NCBI GenBank assembly: GCA_009761415.1
Contig: QUOL01000004.1
Location: 2,294,001 to 2,358,000, forward strand
DNA length: 64,000 nucleotides
Source of the DNA: Sarcomyxa edulis
Taxonomy: Eukaryota > Basidiomycota > Agaricomycetes > Agaricales > Mycenaceae
Reading direction: 5' to 3'
This document shows positions 43,920 through 56,943 of this stretch, piece by piece. Every line of letters starts with the position of its first letter. Within the stretch, counting starts at the first letter, position 1. Both the position numbers and the translations under genes were made by a program. The notes below the pieces were generated by a model. The model did no database searches, was not told where the DNA came from, and saw only the letters and a program-made list of their open reading frames with translations.

Positions 43920-46900
43920 ATGTGTCCAGGAAACCGAGCCCCCGCTACTACTTTCTATGTCAACAGCCAATTCGATACGCTGTGGCAACTCGCTCAGAAA
44001 TGCGTCGAGAAGCATGGTAAAGGCGTCAAGGCCTCCTCAGCCGAAGTTGCCTACGGTACCTGCCTCGCTCAATTTGGAGTCGGGAAACACCGTGTCAATC
44101 GCTCGACTGACGACCTCACTTTCTTCGCCTCCTTTGCTGCCCCAAAAATCACTTTCATATGCAATCACGATGTCCTTGTCGAATTCAAGCTCGAGTCCGG
44201 ACACGTCAAATACGACGCCAAAGGTTACATGTCAGTATCTCCCAATATGGATCATCCAACAATATATTGACCGTCTCGCATTCTAGTGAACGCTTTGCGA
44301 ATTATTTCTGTGCTTTCCGCGTTCCTTTCCGTCAACAATACATCAGTGACACAGTCAATTCCTTCAAGGCTAGGTTCTTGATTCTCGATTTCAATGGTTC
44401 GTCGACTTTCTCATCGGGCCTTTTCAAATTCTCACTGATCTTCGCCTCTAGCCGCGACGCTCGTTCACGAACTCTCGCGCTTCGAGAACCAGCGCGAAGT
44501 TCCCTTCAATGTGGCAGGCGCTATCAATAGATACATCCGGGACGAGTATCTGCCGCTTCTCCATAAGGCTGGACTTCACTGCGTCCACTCTCTCCCTGAA
44601 TACGATGTCGGCGCTCGTATCAAAGACATCGATTTCTCCATCGATACCAAAACATCTGAAGAATGGAGGGATATTTTGAAAATTCATGTCACGACCGTGT
44701 ATGGATTCAGCATCGAACTGGTGAACACCACCCTCAAGGGCCGCTGGCTTCAAGACGCCGGTTATATCGATGAACTCGAGGTCGGGCACGGCTATACCTC
44801 CCAGGGACAGTTTTTGTTCGTGGAACACCGTGCCGTATGCGACGACTTCCATTTCCACGCCCACTTTGGGCCTCCTCAAATTGTGGCGCTTTGCTCGACA
44901 GAGATTGTCTTCACGGTGGATGTGCAGGAGCTTCATCTATATTTGGGCGGAGCCTTCACAGAGTTCGTTTACCTGTCTTCCGCGCTTTATATCTCTCCGA
45001 CTGATCTCCGGCACACAGGGATGCAGACCACGTTTTCTCAAAATGGAAGATTGCCATTGTCGTTGGCATTTCCTCCGTCGAAGGAGGTCTACACCTGGAC
45101 TTCTCACGTAAGTCTCTTCTACGACGATGCGCGTGCAGGTCGACTTAGCTTTTCCTTGGCAGGTGCCCGATACTGTGAAGCCTTGTCCCACTTTGGATCC
45201 TCGGAATCGATCTTGGAAGAATTCCACACAATTCGCACATCGTTCATTCAATACATCTGCACGCGATACGTTTCGTCTCTCGAACAATTCCATTACTGCG
45301 ATATCCACACTATTAGTACTATTGTGGACATCGACGACATATCTTCGGAGGAATATGTCGAAACCCACAGCGATTACTGGAGGGAGCGACTCTCTATTAC
45401 GGAAACCTTTGGCTTCGATTTCCTGACCAGCATCACCCAAGGCTCCCTCAACTATTATCTTCGTTGTTTATGGAAGGCTTCTTCGGTTTCTGTGGACGTT
45501 TTGTCTTCGTGGGCTTTCCAGAATTTCTTCAAGGCTTCTTTCCTTGCTCCCCAGATACAACTTCCATGCGACCCTAATGCGGACTACGTGATTTTATATT
45601 TGACTTTGAAAGATGGATCCTTATCGATCCTCGATCACTTCAGGCACCCAGCTACGTACGTTGTCTTTCAGCTTTTCTGGCAATATATGCTCACCCCCAT
45701 TATGCAGTGGACATGAACATGCATTTGCTAACTGGAGGCTGGCATTCGAAGTAAAGTTGAGGACACGCGTCCTCGAAAAATTCTCCCCCGTCACAGAATT
45801 TCTTCACAAACGCGAGTCTGTGGGGAAATTCGAAGACTGGCAGCTCTATCTCGATTTCTCCAGTACGTGTCTATTCATGTACACCTTCTAGGTCCGCTGA
45901 TATGGACATGTTCTAGCCGCCAAATTCCGCCAAGAACTTTCTCGCCTTCCGTCGCTATTTGAGGACGACGATTTCTTGCTGATGAGGGAGAAGCGCAAAG
46001 CGTTGATCTATTACATCAAGACGCAGTACTTCACCATCCTCAAATCTAAAGGATATCATGTCCTTTATACGGTCCCAATGTGGAAACCGCATACCTGCGG
46101 AATTATTCCCTACGCACCATCGTGGTTCAACTTCCAGTTCTACGGTGCATTTAGCGAGAAATTCGAGTCCGTCTCTGCCCTGTTCGGCCCGAACCATGTT
46201 GTGGGCAATCGTAACATGATTGTAATTTGCGGTATGGTCGATGCTAAAAACCGACCGCCTTTCCCCCTTCCTCGCTGCTCCTGGCGGTGGGATAATTGCG
46301 AGCACCCCTTCTCCGGCACCGTCGTTCTATCTCGCAGCGTTTTCCTCGATAGCTGGCTCCTCAGTAGACTCGAAGTTGTCAATCTGCGCACAACTTTGAT
46401 CCCGATCTTCGAAGGGTTTGAAGATTTGGGCAAATGGAAATTCCACATCACAACTTTAGAGAACTACGTCTATCGCAGTGCGAGGTCGTCCGCTTGGAAA
46501 GAAGTTGCTTCTCACAACCATTGCCTCGAGTTCCAACACAAACACAAGGACGTATGGACATACGAACACACCGGGGATTCGTACGACGTTTACAACGGTG
46601 GATATTCAGCGCATTGTGAGATCGTGGTTTTAGTTCGTCTCATCCATCATTGACTGATCTTCTCTTCCAAAGGCGAGACCGTCAATACTCTTCTGTTGCC
46701 AACTGTTGCAACGCGTGGGGGTTGCGAGATCGTCATCTCGGGCGAGGTCACCCTCAGCATGAATTTCACAGGAGTGAAAAAGGCATGGTCGTGAGTTATC
46801 TTGTCTGTCTTGTTCCATTGTTTCCGTTTCTGAACCCTTTTTTTCCAGTACGAGTGCTGCTGCTAGCTGGAGCACGACTTTGGTCATGAAAGCTGACGAG

Positions 46901-47694
46901 TTCGGCGGAGGACTCGTATTCTCCCAGTTGCCTACCATCAACTATCCATCTGCATCGTCGTTCTCAGGTGACTATGATATTGCCGTGCGGTCGTCTGTCA
47001 CGGATGCTGGGACCCTCCTAAGAACGCATTTGTCTAAGATCGATGATATTATTGATGGTGTAATCTCGGACCTCAAGGCAACCTTCTCCGGTGTATGGCC
47101 TTTGCTATTCTCTGGAGCCCACGGATATACTCTCTGCGACCCCGTCTTTAACTCTCACGGAGACATTTGTTTCGACCTCCAGTCACCGGTGGATAATCGT
47201 GGAGTTATCATTGTCTCTTCGACCGAACGTCGCGATCTCTTTGTACCTATCAAGATTTCGACCAATGTCATCCGCTCCAATGGAAATACTCCTGTATCAT
47301 CCCCTCGAGGAATCAAACGCCCTGGTATCATCCAACGCGTCACCGGGGCTGTGAACAGTACGTGATTAACTCAGTTACATTCTTGTTGTATCGCTTATAT
47401 TTTATATTTGTAGGCTCCACTACGAGTTTTTTCGAAAGTGCATCCGTCTCAAGTCTGAGCAGTTTGACTGCTTCGACCAAGAGCCAGACATCTATTACCC
47501 CCTTGTCGGTCATGTCGACGGAGACCTTGATTCCGGAACACAATGGCAACGGCAATGGCAATGGGGTTCACGAGATACACAAATCATACGAGGAGGAGTC
47601 TTACGCGGACGATCTCAGTATACAGTCCAGCCATCAAGAGTTCCACAAATCCGAATCAGACGTTAGCTTCGAGGGGGTGACTGCGGGGAACTGA
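43920..47694 (+). CDS. Large protein of unknown function with a duplicated module
   Basis: I do not recognise this family beyond a memory of uncharacterised Agaricomycete proteins. Exons: 43920-44230, 44287-44396, 44452-45655, 45708-45862, 45917-46615, 46673-46790, 46849-47357, 47414-47694; 1128 residues. Two modules are visible: FANYFCAFRVPF then LILDFNAATLVHELS then YIRDEYLPLLHKAGLHCVHS, and again FANWRLAFEVKL, LYLDFSTAKFRQELS, YIKTQYFTILKSKGYHVLY. Each leads into β-rich sequence. No signal peptide or membrane segment is seen. The last ~90 residues are Ser-rich with an NGNGNGNG tract. A strong gtaagt near 45109 was not used, because splicing there breaks a clearly coding frame. Function unknown. 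Confidence 0.78.
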
Positions 47695-48253
47695 AGGTAG
47701 CAAGGGACGTTGCTGTATGCCCGATTTGGACTGGAGTGGTGGTTTTACCCGTGGACATTCTGCACCCTTGCTACTTTACTTACTTGCTCACGCTGTCTAC
47801 ATATATGATATCGATTGAATTTGACTTGTACCCTGACTGTGTAACGGCACGGTCGCGAGCACTTGGCGATGAATTGTCCCCATTTCAGCTGTCCGGAGAG
47901 AATAAGTATGACCGTCCCGTAATCCTAACCTGCGGGCCGCATATGCTCTGATCGCGAAGTACTAAAAACAAATCAACGCCACTCAAGAGCCACTTGGAAA
48001 ACTTACCAAAAGACTATTCATTGACTCTCGATCCACGAATTATGGAGAATGGTAATCAGGAAGTATGGACAGATGATAGATAAAACAGATCCTTGTACGA
48101 AGCTGAGTGTTCATATCCGTAGAGCAATGTGTAGCCATGATATACAAAGATTATAGAAGCAAGCGTTCAGAGTATCGTGGTCGTAAATTAGTATTCGTCC
48201 ATTGTAAAAGCGAAAGTCCAGGTGTGCATTAGTCCATTATAATCGTTGCGAGT
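47695..48253. other. Convergent 3' flanks, no gene seen
   Basis: Between the unknown gene and the deacetylase gene. Nothing recognised. Confidence 0.55.
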
Positions 48254-49528
48254 TTAACATTTCCAAGAATCCTAGATAGAAAGCCACTCATGTCAAACTG
48301 GTGAATAAGCGGACAAACTGATTACGAAACTCACGTTGGGGGTACTAGGAGATCGAACGTATTGATAGGGTTCTTTTCCAAGACACTCGGCGAGAGTGAC
48401 GAGTTTGTACCCCGCTGCTTGGAGTTTCTTGATGGCGTAGGGAACGACTTGATGACTGTCGAAAAGACACGGTGATAAGATCGGGGAGTATTCTGGAAGA
48501 TGCAGGTACTGACGCGGTAGTCTCATAAGTCTCATGGTTCAGAGCCAGGATCGTACTAGGGTGCTCTGCAATGACCTGATTGTACAATGTTTTACTCTTG
48601 GAAGTACTTGCACCGACCGAATCTTCAGAACTACATGATTGTCAGTATCCTTCAGACAACGGTATCAAGACCATGGCCATGACACCTACTCAAAATCCCA
48701 GGTCACTAGAGTTTGATTACGGACGTAGGATGCTTTGCGGACCAGGGTGTTGTATTTCCCGTAAGCTTATGAAAGTATTAATGCATCAGTTGGAACTGAT
48801 GCTACGATGCAAAACCAGATAACTTACGAGGGCGCATGAAGGCTGGAGATACGCCGAGGATACGTTGGAGTGCCTCTGAAGACGAGTAGGGGATTCGATG
48901 AGGCCGTGTCAATGGAATGTGTCAGAATTGAAAGGACCTACGTTCGACGAGCCACATCTCGTTATGAACTATCCAAACCGTTGTTATCAGCATCGCGCAA
49001 CTGATGAGAATATACGCGGATAAGCAAGCGTACTCTGATCCCATGTCAGCGTCGTCAGGTCGGGATGACTCCAGGTATGTGAAGCCACTTGGTGTCCCTT
49101 CGAGTATGCGTACTTGACGCGCTTGATCTCGTCCGCATCGTAAATACAAGCATCTAAACGTGGCGTAGTGTGAATATGACCGTCGAAGAAGCAAAATTAT
49201 TCAGTAACGTACAATTATTACCGTTGAAAAAGAACGTTCCTTTTGCCCCTGCGGCGACGAGGTATTTGCTGATGTCGTATCTAACATTGACAGTCAGATA
49301 ATGCGTCAGAGTCAACTTCGAGATACAGAAGTCACGTACATATAGACGAATGGCCCGTCGTCCTGTATGAATGTAAGAAATGGGGGTGGTTTGTGAAAGT
49401 ACAAGACTCACGAAAGTGAGAGCGGCAGTGTTTGGGACCGTGCACTTTGTTACGACTGAAGCTAGCTGTGTAGATCCAAGTGACACGAGTGTAAGAACCA
49501 CACATAAGGACAGCTTGCCGAGGATCAT
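48254..49528 (-). CDS. Secreted polysaccharide (chitin) deacetylase, CE4 family
   Basis: Removes acetyl groups from chitin-type polymers at the cell surface. Ten small exons: 49528-49412, 49362-49340, 49280-49213, 49153-49034, 48968-48942, 48875-48828, 48765-48690, 48630-48514, 48455-48335, 48271-48254; 244 residues. A signal peptide (MILGKLSLCVVLTLVSLGS) is followed by the CE4 motifs: TFDDGP, the metal-binding SHTWSHPDL, RPPYGKYN, VTWDFDSED and LALNHE. The ending SPSTPNDSWKC is typical for fungal CE4 enzymes and fixes the 18-nt last exon. Size and domain content suggest a single-domain enzyme with no GPI tail or chitin-binding module. Chitin as substrate is inferred from the family. Confidence 0.92.
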
Positions 49529-50079
49529 TATGGTGGTAAAGATTATTAAGAGATTAAGTCGAGTGAGAGAGAGACGAGGGCATGGGATGCTGGAAATAAT
49601 TCAACACGGGGGGAATCGCGACCGATAGTGTCCTTTTATACGGAAGACAATCGGTCAGCCTCGACGGTTATCCGAGCCCGACCGTTCTAACGAGCATGCC
49701 TGTTGAGTTGAGTTCTAGAATGCATGATAATTTGTAGTATACTTTCTGGCACGAGATCGAGGACGGGCTCTTGCAACCGCATTTGCAATCCCGATGCCAG
49801 GAGCCAAGTTGTGCTTTAGGGGTCAAAGACGAAAGAAGGCTGAACCTGTCACGCATCACGCGTTACTAGGGGAAGTCTTTGGAAAATAGGACCAAACTCG
49901 TCCACGCTTTGTCAAGATTTCCTGCAGATCTCTCCTAAATTTCTCCTGAACCTCTTGTTCTGACTTTTGGCAAACTTCTCGACTCTTCATCGCAAAATCC
50001 TCTCGAGATATCAAGGTAGCGACCCGGGAAAAGCAGAATATTGTCCGGAATTATCGTCCATGGTCAGCTTGGAGCTCGA
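49529..50079. other. Divergent promoter region
   Basis: Promoters of the deacetylase (minus) and the polymerase gene (plus). No other feature recognised. Confidence 0.55.
49634..49640 (-). promoter_or_regulatory. TATA box of the CE4 deacetylase gene
   Basis: TATAAAA on the minus strand, just over 100 bases before the start codon. Confidence 0.5.
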
Positions 50080-53000
50080 ATGCTCCGACCAGTACAAAAA
50101 ATCTCTGGACCAACTTCTCATTTGTCTCGGTTTTATCATTCTTCATCATCAAGATCTCAAGCATACAGACAGTTACAGCTTCCCCCAGGTCGTACCCAAC
50201 CCACCAATGTCCCAAAGTTCAACTACGAGGAAAAGAGTCCGAACGAGGTACAAAATGCACCCCCTCCAGTCACCCATGGTGAGCATCCGTGTTTTGATTC
50301 GTGAGAATGCGATTCTGGTGGTGTTATGGGGGACTGCAGTGGTTCATGCAGAGGATGCGCGCCGGATAGGCTACACAGGGCTCGTGTGATGTTCCTGGAT
50401 TACGACGAAAAGTGGTGCATGCGCGGTAACCCAGGTCTGAGAGATGCTAAGAATGCGTTGAGCTCCATCTCATGACTGTCCGTGTCTATCTATGCGAGAT
50501 GCAGCCGGGTTACGAGTAAGGCACCTTCTTTGCTGTATTCCAGGCTCGCATCTGCATGTTTTCTGAGCGTTCTCATGTCACTTTCTGTCTTGCTCCAGCG
50601 CTGACCCCCTAATTCAATCTAGCCAAGCGTAATGAAGTCGGAGTGCAACTGCTGTCGCGCAGTCTTCATTCACAGATATTTCGTAACACTTCCTTCCCTC
50701 CCCCAGAGCCAACCTACGTCAACATCGCACGCGAGCACCTCGAACAGCACAAACTCGATCCATCCCAAGGCTCTGTGCTCCCCGATACTGCTTTCACGCT
50801 CCCACCATTGCAGGGCAACAACCTCCTCGAACATTTCTACCGCATCGGCTCCCACGCAGCCCAGCCATGGCTTTCACTCGCTAAACAGTTCTCCAACGTC
50901 GAATTACCACCACGACCGACGGACTGGGACATACAGGCAGGATGGACAAAATACTACTACTCGGTCGACGGATCGAGTTACAGTGAACACGTCGAGTTCC
51001 CCGCAGAAGACATGCTTACTTTCGATGTCGAAACCATGCCCAAATATCATCCCAATGCGGTCATGGCGTGCGCGGCGTCGGAGACCGCGTGGTACGCGTG
51101 GATATCACCTTGGCTGCTCGATCAGACCCAAGATCCCCAGCAGCTAATCCCTTTGGGTAATCCCGACGTTCCTAAAGTCGTCGTCGGGCATAACGTGTCG
51201 TATGATCGTGGAAGGCTCTTAGAGGAATACAGCCTCAAGCCAACTCAAACGCGGTTTCTTGATACGATGGCGCTGCACGTCGCCGTGAAAGGTATCTCGT
51301 CTAATCAACGTCCGGCGTGGATGCAGTATCGAAAATTGAAACGGGAAGCGGAGACACAGAGGGAAGAAACGGTGGAGGCTGTGGTCGAGATGATTCAGGA
51401 CGTGGAAGAAAGGCATTCGAAAGAGGAGGATGCGGCGAAACGAGAAGAGCTCAAAAGGTTGCGACAGGAAATGGAGGAGAGTTTGCCGTCTTTGCAGGGA
51501 AACGACGCTGGTGACATCGATGCTACCGAGTCCGAGGTATCAACAAAGCGGTGGGAAGATCTAACATCCGCCAACTCCCTCGCAGACGTTGCCAAGTTGC
51601 ACTGCAACATCGTCATGGACAAGGAAGCGCGCAATGATTTCATGACCTGTACTCCGGACGAAATACGGGAGAATATAACTGACTACCTGACATATTGTGC
51701 TACCGACGTCTATGTCACTCACTGTGTCTATGTCCAAGCCTTGCCTGCTTTCTTGACCGCCTGTCCGCATCCTGTTTCGTTCGCGGGGATCTTGACGATG
51801 GGTTCTAGCTTCCTGACCGTCAACGAGGAGTGGGAACGGTATTTGGCGAACGCAGAGGGCGTGTACAGGGACCTGGAAGAGAAGATCAAGCAGAAGTTGA
51901 AAGAACTTGCAGAACAAGCAAAGGCTATGATGGTTCCCGCCGGATCAACGGAGAAGGAGAAGTGGAGGGACGATGTTTGGTTGAGTCAGTTGGATTGGAC
52001 GCCGAAGGCTGTTGGGAAATCGCGAGGTCTTGAAGTTCCAGAGGTGATTATCCCGATCGTTCCGTCCATATTTTGCTCATCCTTTTTACTCAGGATACTG
52101 TGACTGAAGTACCACCGACACCTGAAATAGTACCGTCTCCGCCAACCCAAGACGTACCTTCCGAGACCGCGACCATTTCATCCATGCCCGCGTGGTACTC
52201 CCACATCCTCTCAGATCCCCTCGGAAAGAAAAGTTACGAGCGTATCCTCCCTCTACTATTGCGTCTCTCGTACGATGGTCATCCAATGGAATTCAAGTCT
52301 AAAGAAAAATGGCATTTTCACCGCAAGATCAAAGGCGGCAAAGTCATCATCGACCGACCTGATACTGCGAAGGAGGGGTTCAATATAGAAAACGTATTGG
52401 GCAAAAAGCATGCTTTGCCGGCCATTACTCTCGGAAAGATGGAGGCCAGCGATCTAGATCTTGCGACGGAACTGGCAAAATGGAATAAAGACGACCAGAT
52501 CAAGAAACGTGTACTGGATCTAGCAAGGAAAATCCATGAGGAGGTCGATCAAGCTACCGCTGCAGAAGATCCGTGGCTGAAGCAGTTGGATTGGAAACTT
52601 GTTTCTCAGCAGCGACCTGTGAGTACTCATCGTATCTGTGCAATCTTATGTCTTATCCTTCTGTTTATGACAGACTGAGCCACAACGAGCTGCTGTGGTT
52701 TCGCTTCCCGACTGGTATAAACACATCCTTTCAGATCCATTCAGCAAGAGATCCTTGGACCGTATTGCCCCTTTGCTGCTTCGCTTATCATACGATGGCC
52801 ATCCCTTGGTATACAGTGCTAGAGACCAATGGCATTACCTCATCGAGCAAGAAAATCGGACACCTGTTATACGTCAACTCGACACCGCACAGGGGAAAAA
52901 GACAGCTAAGCTTCTAGGCAAAAAACACTGCGTGGCAGCAATCAAGGAGGAAAGAATGGCTAGTACCAATGTTGATCTTGCGATCGCACTTTCGACTGGA

Positions 53001-55112
53001 ATTGTTGACCGCAAGACGAAAAAACTTCTCCTGGACCTCGCTAAGAAAGTCTATCAAGAGGCAAGGACCAATCCCGATGCTATCGTCAACGACCCATGGC
53101 TAAAACAGTTAAACTGGGATACGGTCGTATCAGAGTCCGCCGCTGCTACCACTGTGTTACCCGCAACAAAGCCACGAAAAGTTCCGAAACCCAATGTCGT
53201 CAAGCCCACCCCTATATATTGGCCGAAATGGTATTGGGAGGCTACGAAACCGAAGAAGGATTTGCCGCGTGGTACTCTGGATATCACAGTCCGAAATCGT
53301 ATTTCGCCTCTCCTTCTCCGTCTTTCTTGGCTAGGGTGGCCGCTCTTTCATTCTCGTGAACATGGCTGGATGTTTCGCGTAGACGCTTCTGCCAAATTCA
53401 CTACGCGACTCAAAGCCCTACACTTCTACGACCCAGCAGATGATGTCCACGCTAAAGCGTCGTCCACAGATGGCGGCTACATATTCTACAAGTTACCTCA
53501 CAAGGATGGAGATCAGGCAAATGTCGGCAGTCCGCTAGCGAAGACATTCATGAAATACGCTATGGACGGAACTCTCAAGAGCCCAGGAGACGAGGCGAAA
53601 GAGGCGTTGGACATGAATGCCCAGTGCAGCTACTGGATTAGTGCGAGGGATCGAATCATGAACCAGAATGTTGTGTGGCAACAAGGTGATAAAAATCTCG
53701 GTTTTGAGGAGCCCCAACAGGTGGAAGGCGAGTCCAAGAAAAAGTGGGGTATAATCTTGCCTCAGGTAATTACGATGGGTACCGTCACACGCCGGGCCAT
53801 TGAAAAGACCTGGTTGACTGCTAGCAACGCCAAGAAAAATCGTGTCGGCTCTGAGCTCAAAGCCATGGTTCGTGCACCACCAGGCTACTCTATCGTCGGT
53901 GCGGATGTGGATTCTGAAGAACTCTGGATCTCGAGTTGTATGGGTGATGCTCAATTCGGATTGCATGGGGCGACGGCGATAGGTTGGATGACTTTGGAAG
54001 GTACGAAAGCTGCTGGGACCGATCTGCATTCCAAGACTGCTAGTATTCTGGGGATTTCTCGTGATCAGGCCAAGGTCTTCAATTATTCTCGAATCTACGG
54101 AGCTGGGATGCGTCACGCGGTCCTGTTGCTCTTGCAGAGTAACGCATCTATGTTACCGGAGCAAGCTCAGAAACTCGCAGAGAATCTGTACGCATCTACG
54201 AAGGGCAAAAACACCCACAGAGTTGACATGTTTGACCGAAAGTTCTGGTTCGGTGGGACGGAGAGTTTCGTGTTCAACAAGCTTGAGGAGATTGCGCTCT
54301 CTGATAGACCGCAGACGCCTGCACTCGGATGTGGAGTCACGTATGCGCTTTCGAAGGAATACCTTCCAGCTGGATTCGGTACCGATTATATGCCATCCAG
54401 GATCAATTGGGTCGTCCAATCATCGGGTGTGGATTACCTTCATCTCTTGATAGTCTCCATGGATTACCTTCTCGCCAAATACGACATCAAAGCCCGATAC
54501 CTCATTTCAGTACACGATGAATTGCGCTACTTGGTGCCAGAGGAGGATCGTTATCGGTGTGCACTCGCTCTACAGATCGCCAATCTATGGACGAGAAGTA
54601 TGTTTGCGTATAAGCTAGGCATGGACGATCTCCCCCAGGGCGTGGCGTTCTTCTCTGCTGTCGACGTCGATCATGTTCTTCGAAAGGAGGTCGACATGCC
54701 ATGCGTTACTCCTTCTCAGCCAAACCCCATCGCTCCTGGAGAAAGTTTGAACATCACGCGGATTCTCGAGAAAACGAATGGCGGAACATTGTGGAAAGAC
54801 GGTCGATCTATGTCGACAATCGGACCTAACGCCAGAGAATTGGAAGGCACTTTGGAGGGCTATACTGCTCCCAATTGTCTTGCTCACCGAGCGCCCAGCG
54901 TTAATTTCCTCCGCGCACAAGCTGCCCTCGATTTCGGAGAAGTGAAAAATTGTGCGGAGAAGTTCCACAAGAAAAAGTTCAAGGGCGGAGTGGGAGGTCC
55001 GATGAAGAAGAGACGTCCAGGCGTCGTAGACGCAGATGGCAAACCCAAACCCAAACCTAATTCCGTTGATATGGCCTCTATCATTGAACAGTATGCTGAT
55101 CGGTCTCTTTGA
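50080..55112 (+). CDS. mip1: Mitochondrial DNA polymerase gamma with repeated spacer segments
   Basis: Replicates mitochondrial DNA. Exons 50080-50278, 50623-52043, 52094-52618 and 52674-55112 give 1527 residues. An Arg/Ser-rich presequence starts MLRPVQKISG. The exonuclease domain has FDVET (~200), VGHNVSYDRG (~255) and YCATDVYVTH (~422). The family A polymerase has motif A VGADVDSEELWISS (~1123), motif B RDQAKVFNYSRIYGAG (~1178) and motif C SVHDELRYLV (~1327). Between them lie two extra copies of a segment related to the canonical spacer (see repeat entry), which explain ~300 residues more than the usual ~1250. A Lys-rich C-terminal tail follows. Intron 1 is long (344 nt) and could hide another exon. 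Both enzymatic centres look intact. Confidence 0.95.
51968..53650 (+). repeat. Internal repeats in the polymerase gamma spacer
   Basis: Three consecutive copies. Copy 1 (from ~52184): PAWYSHILSDPLGKKS, PLLLRLSYDGHPM, GKKHALPAI, DPWLKQLDWKLV. Copy 2 (from ~52695): PDWYKHILSDPFSKRS, PLLLRLSYDGHPL, GKKHCVAAI, DPWLKQLNWDTV. Copy 3 is canonical (from ~53220): PKWYWEAT, PLLLRLSWLGWPL, FYKLPHKDGDQAN. A WLSQLDW element at ~51976 precedes copy 1. Copies 1 and 2 resemble each other most, and an intron lies between them. Confidence 0.88.
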
Positions 55113-55725
55113 AGTATGAATAAGTTTTTTTTGGACCGCTAATCTCTCTACAATTGTAAATTATTATGTACTTTATCAAATGCTCTATCATTAATTGACG
55201 CATTTTTCTGCCCCCTCATTTCGTTGCATTTCGGACAAAGGATACTATCTAGGGCGTTTTTGAGACTAATTCGCAGGAGCTCCTGATGTGCCAAGCTTGA
55301 CTCTAAAAGGGTACTCGCAATACTTGGTTTCTGATAGTGATGACCACTGTAACACTGGAGTGTTCCTACGTGCATTTCTGTTCAAGACGATGTTGAGACG
55401 ATGCGCCACTTCCGAGTGGCAGGAGCTGAGTGGCAGTGCACCAGTACCTTGTTCTGTCACTCAGAATGTGACTCTGTGACTTCCGAGTCTCTTCTGCACA
55501 TATTATTCAAGTCGTCTGGTTTTACCCTTCGAGCCCATCCCACCGTCCCTACCTTCGCATTTATTTGCTGAATAGGTAGCAGTAATCACCGTATCCGTTT
55601 CCACGCAATCCACACAACTTTTATAGTCACAACGGACCATCTGCCACTGGATCTCATTAACCCTCAAGTCGTTCTGTCAAACTCTCCAAAAACTATCAAA
55701 AGATCACCCTAAATACCCCCCAACA
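55113..55725. other. Intergenic, no gene seen
   Basis: Polymerase 3' flank and TFIIF beta upstream region. Short frames near 55266-55480 are unsupported. Confidence 0.55.
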
Positions 55726-56943
55726 ATGGAAGACGACGACGACAAGAAACCTTTCGACGCAGAGGGACTTCCCGAAGAGGATTCTCAACCGGATCCAGAC
55801 GAGCAGCTTATGTTGGATCAAGGAAACGGAAGGGTGTGGCTCGTCAAGGTTGGTTTCCCATTGCCCCATGAATGGTAGGCCCTATTCATATGGGCTCCAT
55901 TCCAATTTGATAGATACCCAAGTTCCTCATGGAACGTTGGTGTGCCATAGACGCGGAGGACGTCCATCTAGCTACTATTCGCGTATATGCCAATGCCACT
56001 GGTGCAGGCAAAAAACCACGCATCGTTCTCTTCCTACCACCAAACCGAGATCCAGCCGTCACACCCACACCCACACCTACACCGCCGAATGCGGGTCGAC
56101 CTGTTTTCGCTTCGAGCACGACGTATCAGGGCTCTGAGCCGGATTCGTACGAACTTGATATGGTAAACGATACCGTCGAGAATCAGATCGTGGTCGCAGA
56201 ACGACCCAAGGATTCTTCGCTCTCTGTAGCCTCGTCTGCTGCCGCTGCCACAGTGAACACACGAGCGCGAACCACAATTCTAACGGGCCGAATAAAGCAC
56301 GATTGCAATTTACGGCCGGTCTTCACCGAGAGCTATCGCAAACAGATGAAGGAGAGGAGCTTGAAATACAACACACATTCAAGACAGATAAGAATGATTG
56401 AGGACGCCGGTGTCAGTGGTGGTAAAGGAGGAATCAACAGGCTCAGCAGTGGAGTTGGTGTTGGTGCTGGTAACGCGTTCAGTAGTCTTGTTGTACGTCC
56501 CATCTATCTTTTCCCTCTTGTTTCCATCTGACTAGGGGCGCTCTCAGAAACCCAAACCCAAACCTGCGAAAGGCACCTTCGAACGCATGGCGCGTATGCC
56601 TCGAAACCAACTTCTCGATCTCATTTTTCAACTTTTCCGCGATACACAACGGTGGAGTATCAAGACACTCAGGGAACGGACTCAGCAGCCCGAGGTGTAT
56701 CTGAAAGAAGTCTTGAGCGAAGTGGCATACGTGAATCGCACTGGAGAGTTCACGGGTATGTGGGAACTGAAGGAGAACTTCAAGGAGGGTGGTGGAAGTC
56801 GTGCTGAAGGTTCTGGAGGGTTGATGGGTATAGTGATGGACGATGTCAAGATGGAGAATGGTGGAGATGGCGGGGATGGATTTGAAGACGACGACGACGA
56901 CGACGATGAGGATGACGACGATGATATGGAAGAGGTCTCATGA
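55726..56943 (+). CDS. tfg2: Transcription initiation factor TFIIF subunit beta (RAP30/Tfg2)
   Basis: Partner of TFIIF alpha in the RNA polymerase II pre-initiation complex. Exons 55726-55848, 55914-56492, 56548-56943 give 365 residues. The N-terminal dimerisation domain shows RVWLVKIPKFLMERW; the middle has GRIKHDCNLRPVFTESYRK; the C-terminal winged-helix DNA-binding domain has MARMPRNQLLDLIFQLF and the run RWSIKTLRERTQQPEVYLKE. The end is a long acidic stretch (GFEDDDDDDDEDDDDDMEEV). The proline/threonine stretch near residue 80 (TPTPTPTPPN) is a low-complexity insert. Start and splice sites are standard. Confidence 0.95.

Noticed and set aside
45109..45163. Strong gtaagt donor and ggcag acceptor inside the large unknown gene
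   Set aside because: Removing these 55 bases shifts the frame out of a long clearly coding sequence, so no intron was placed.
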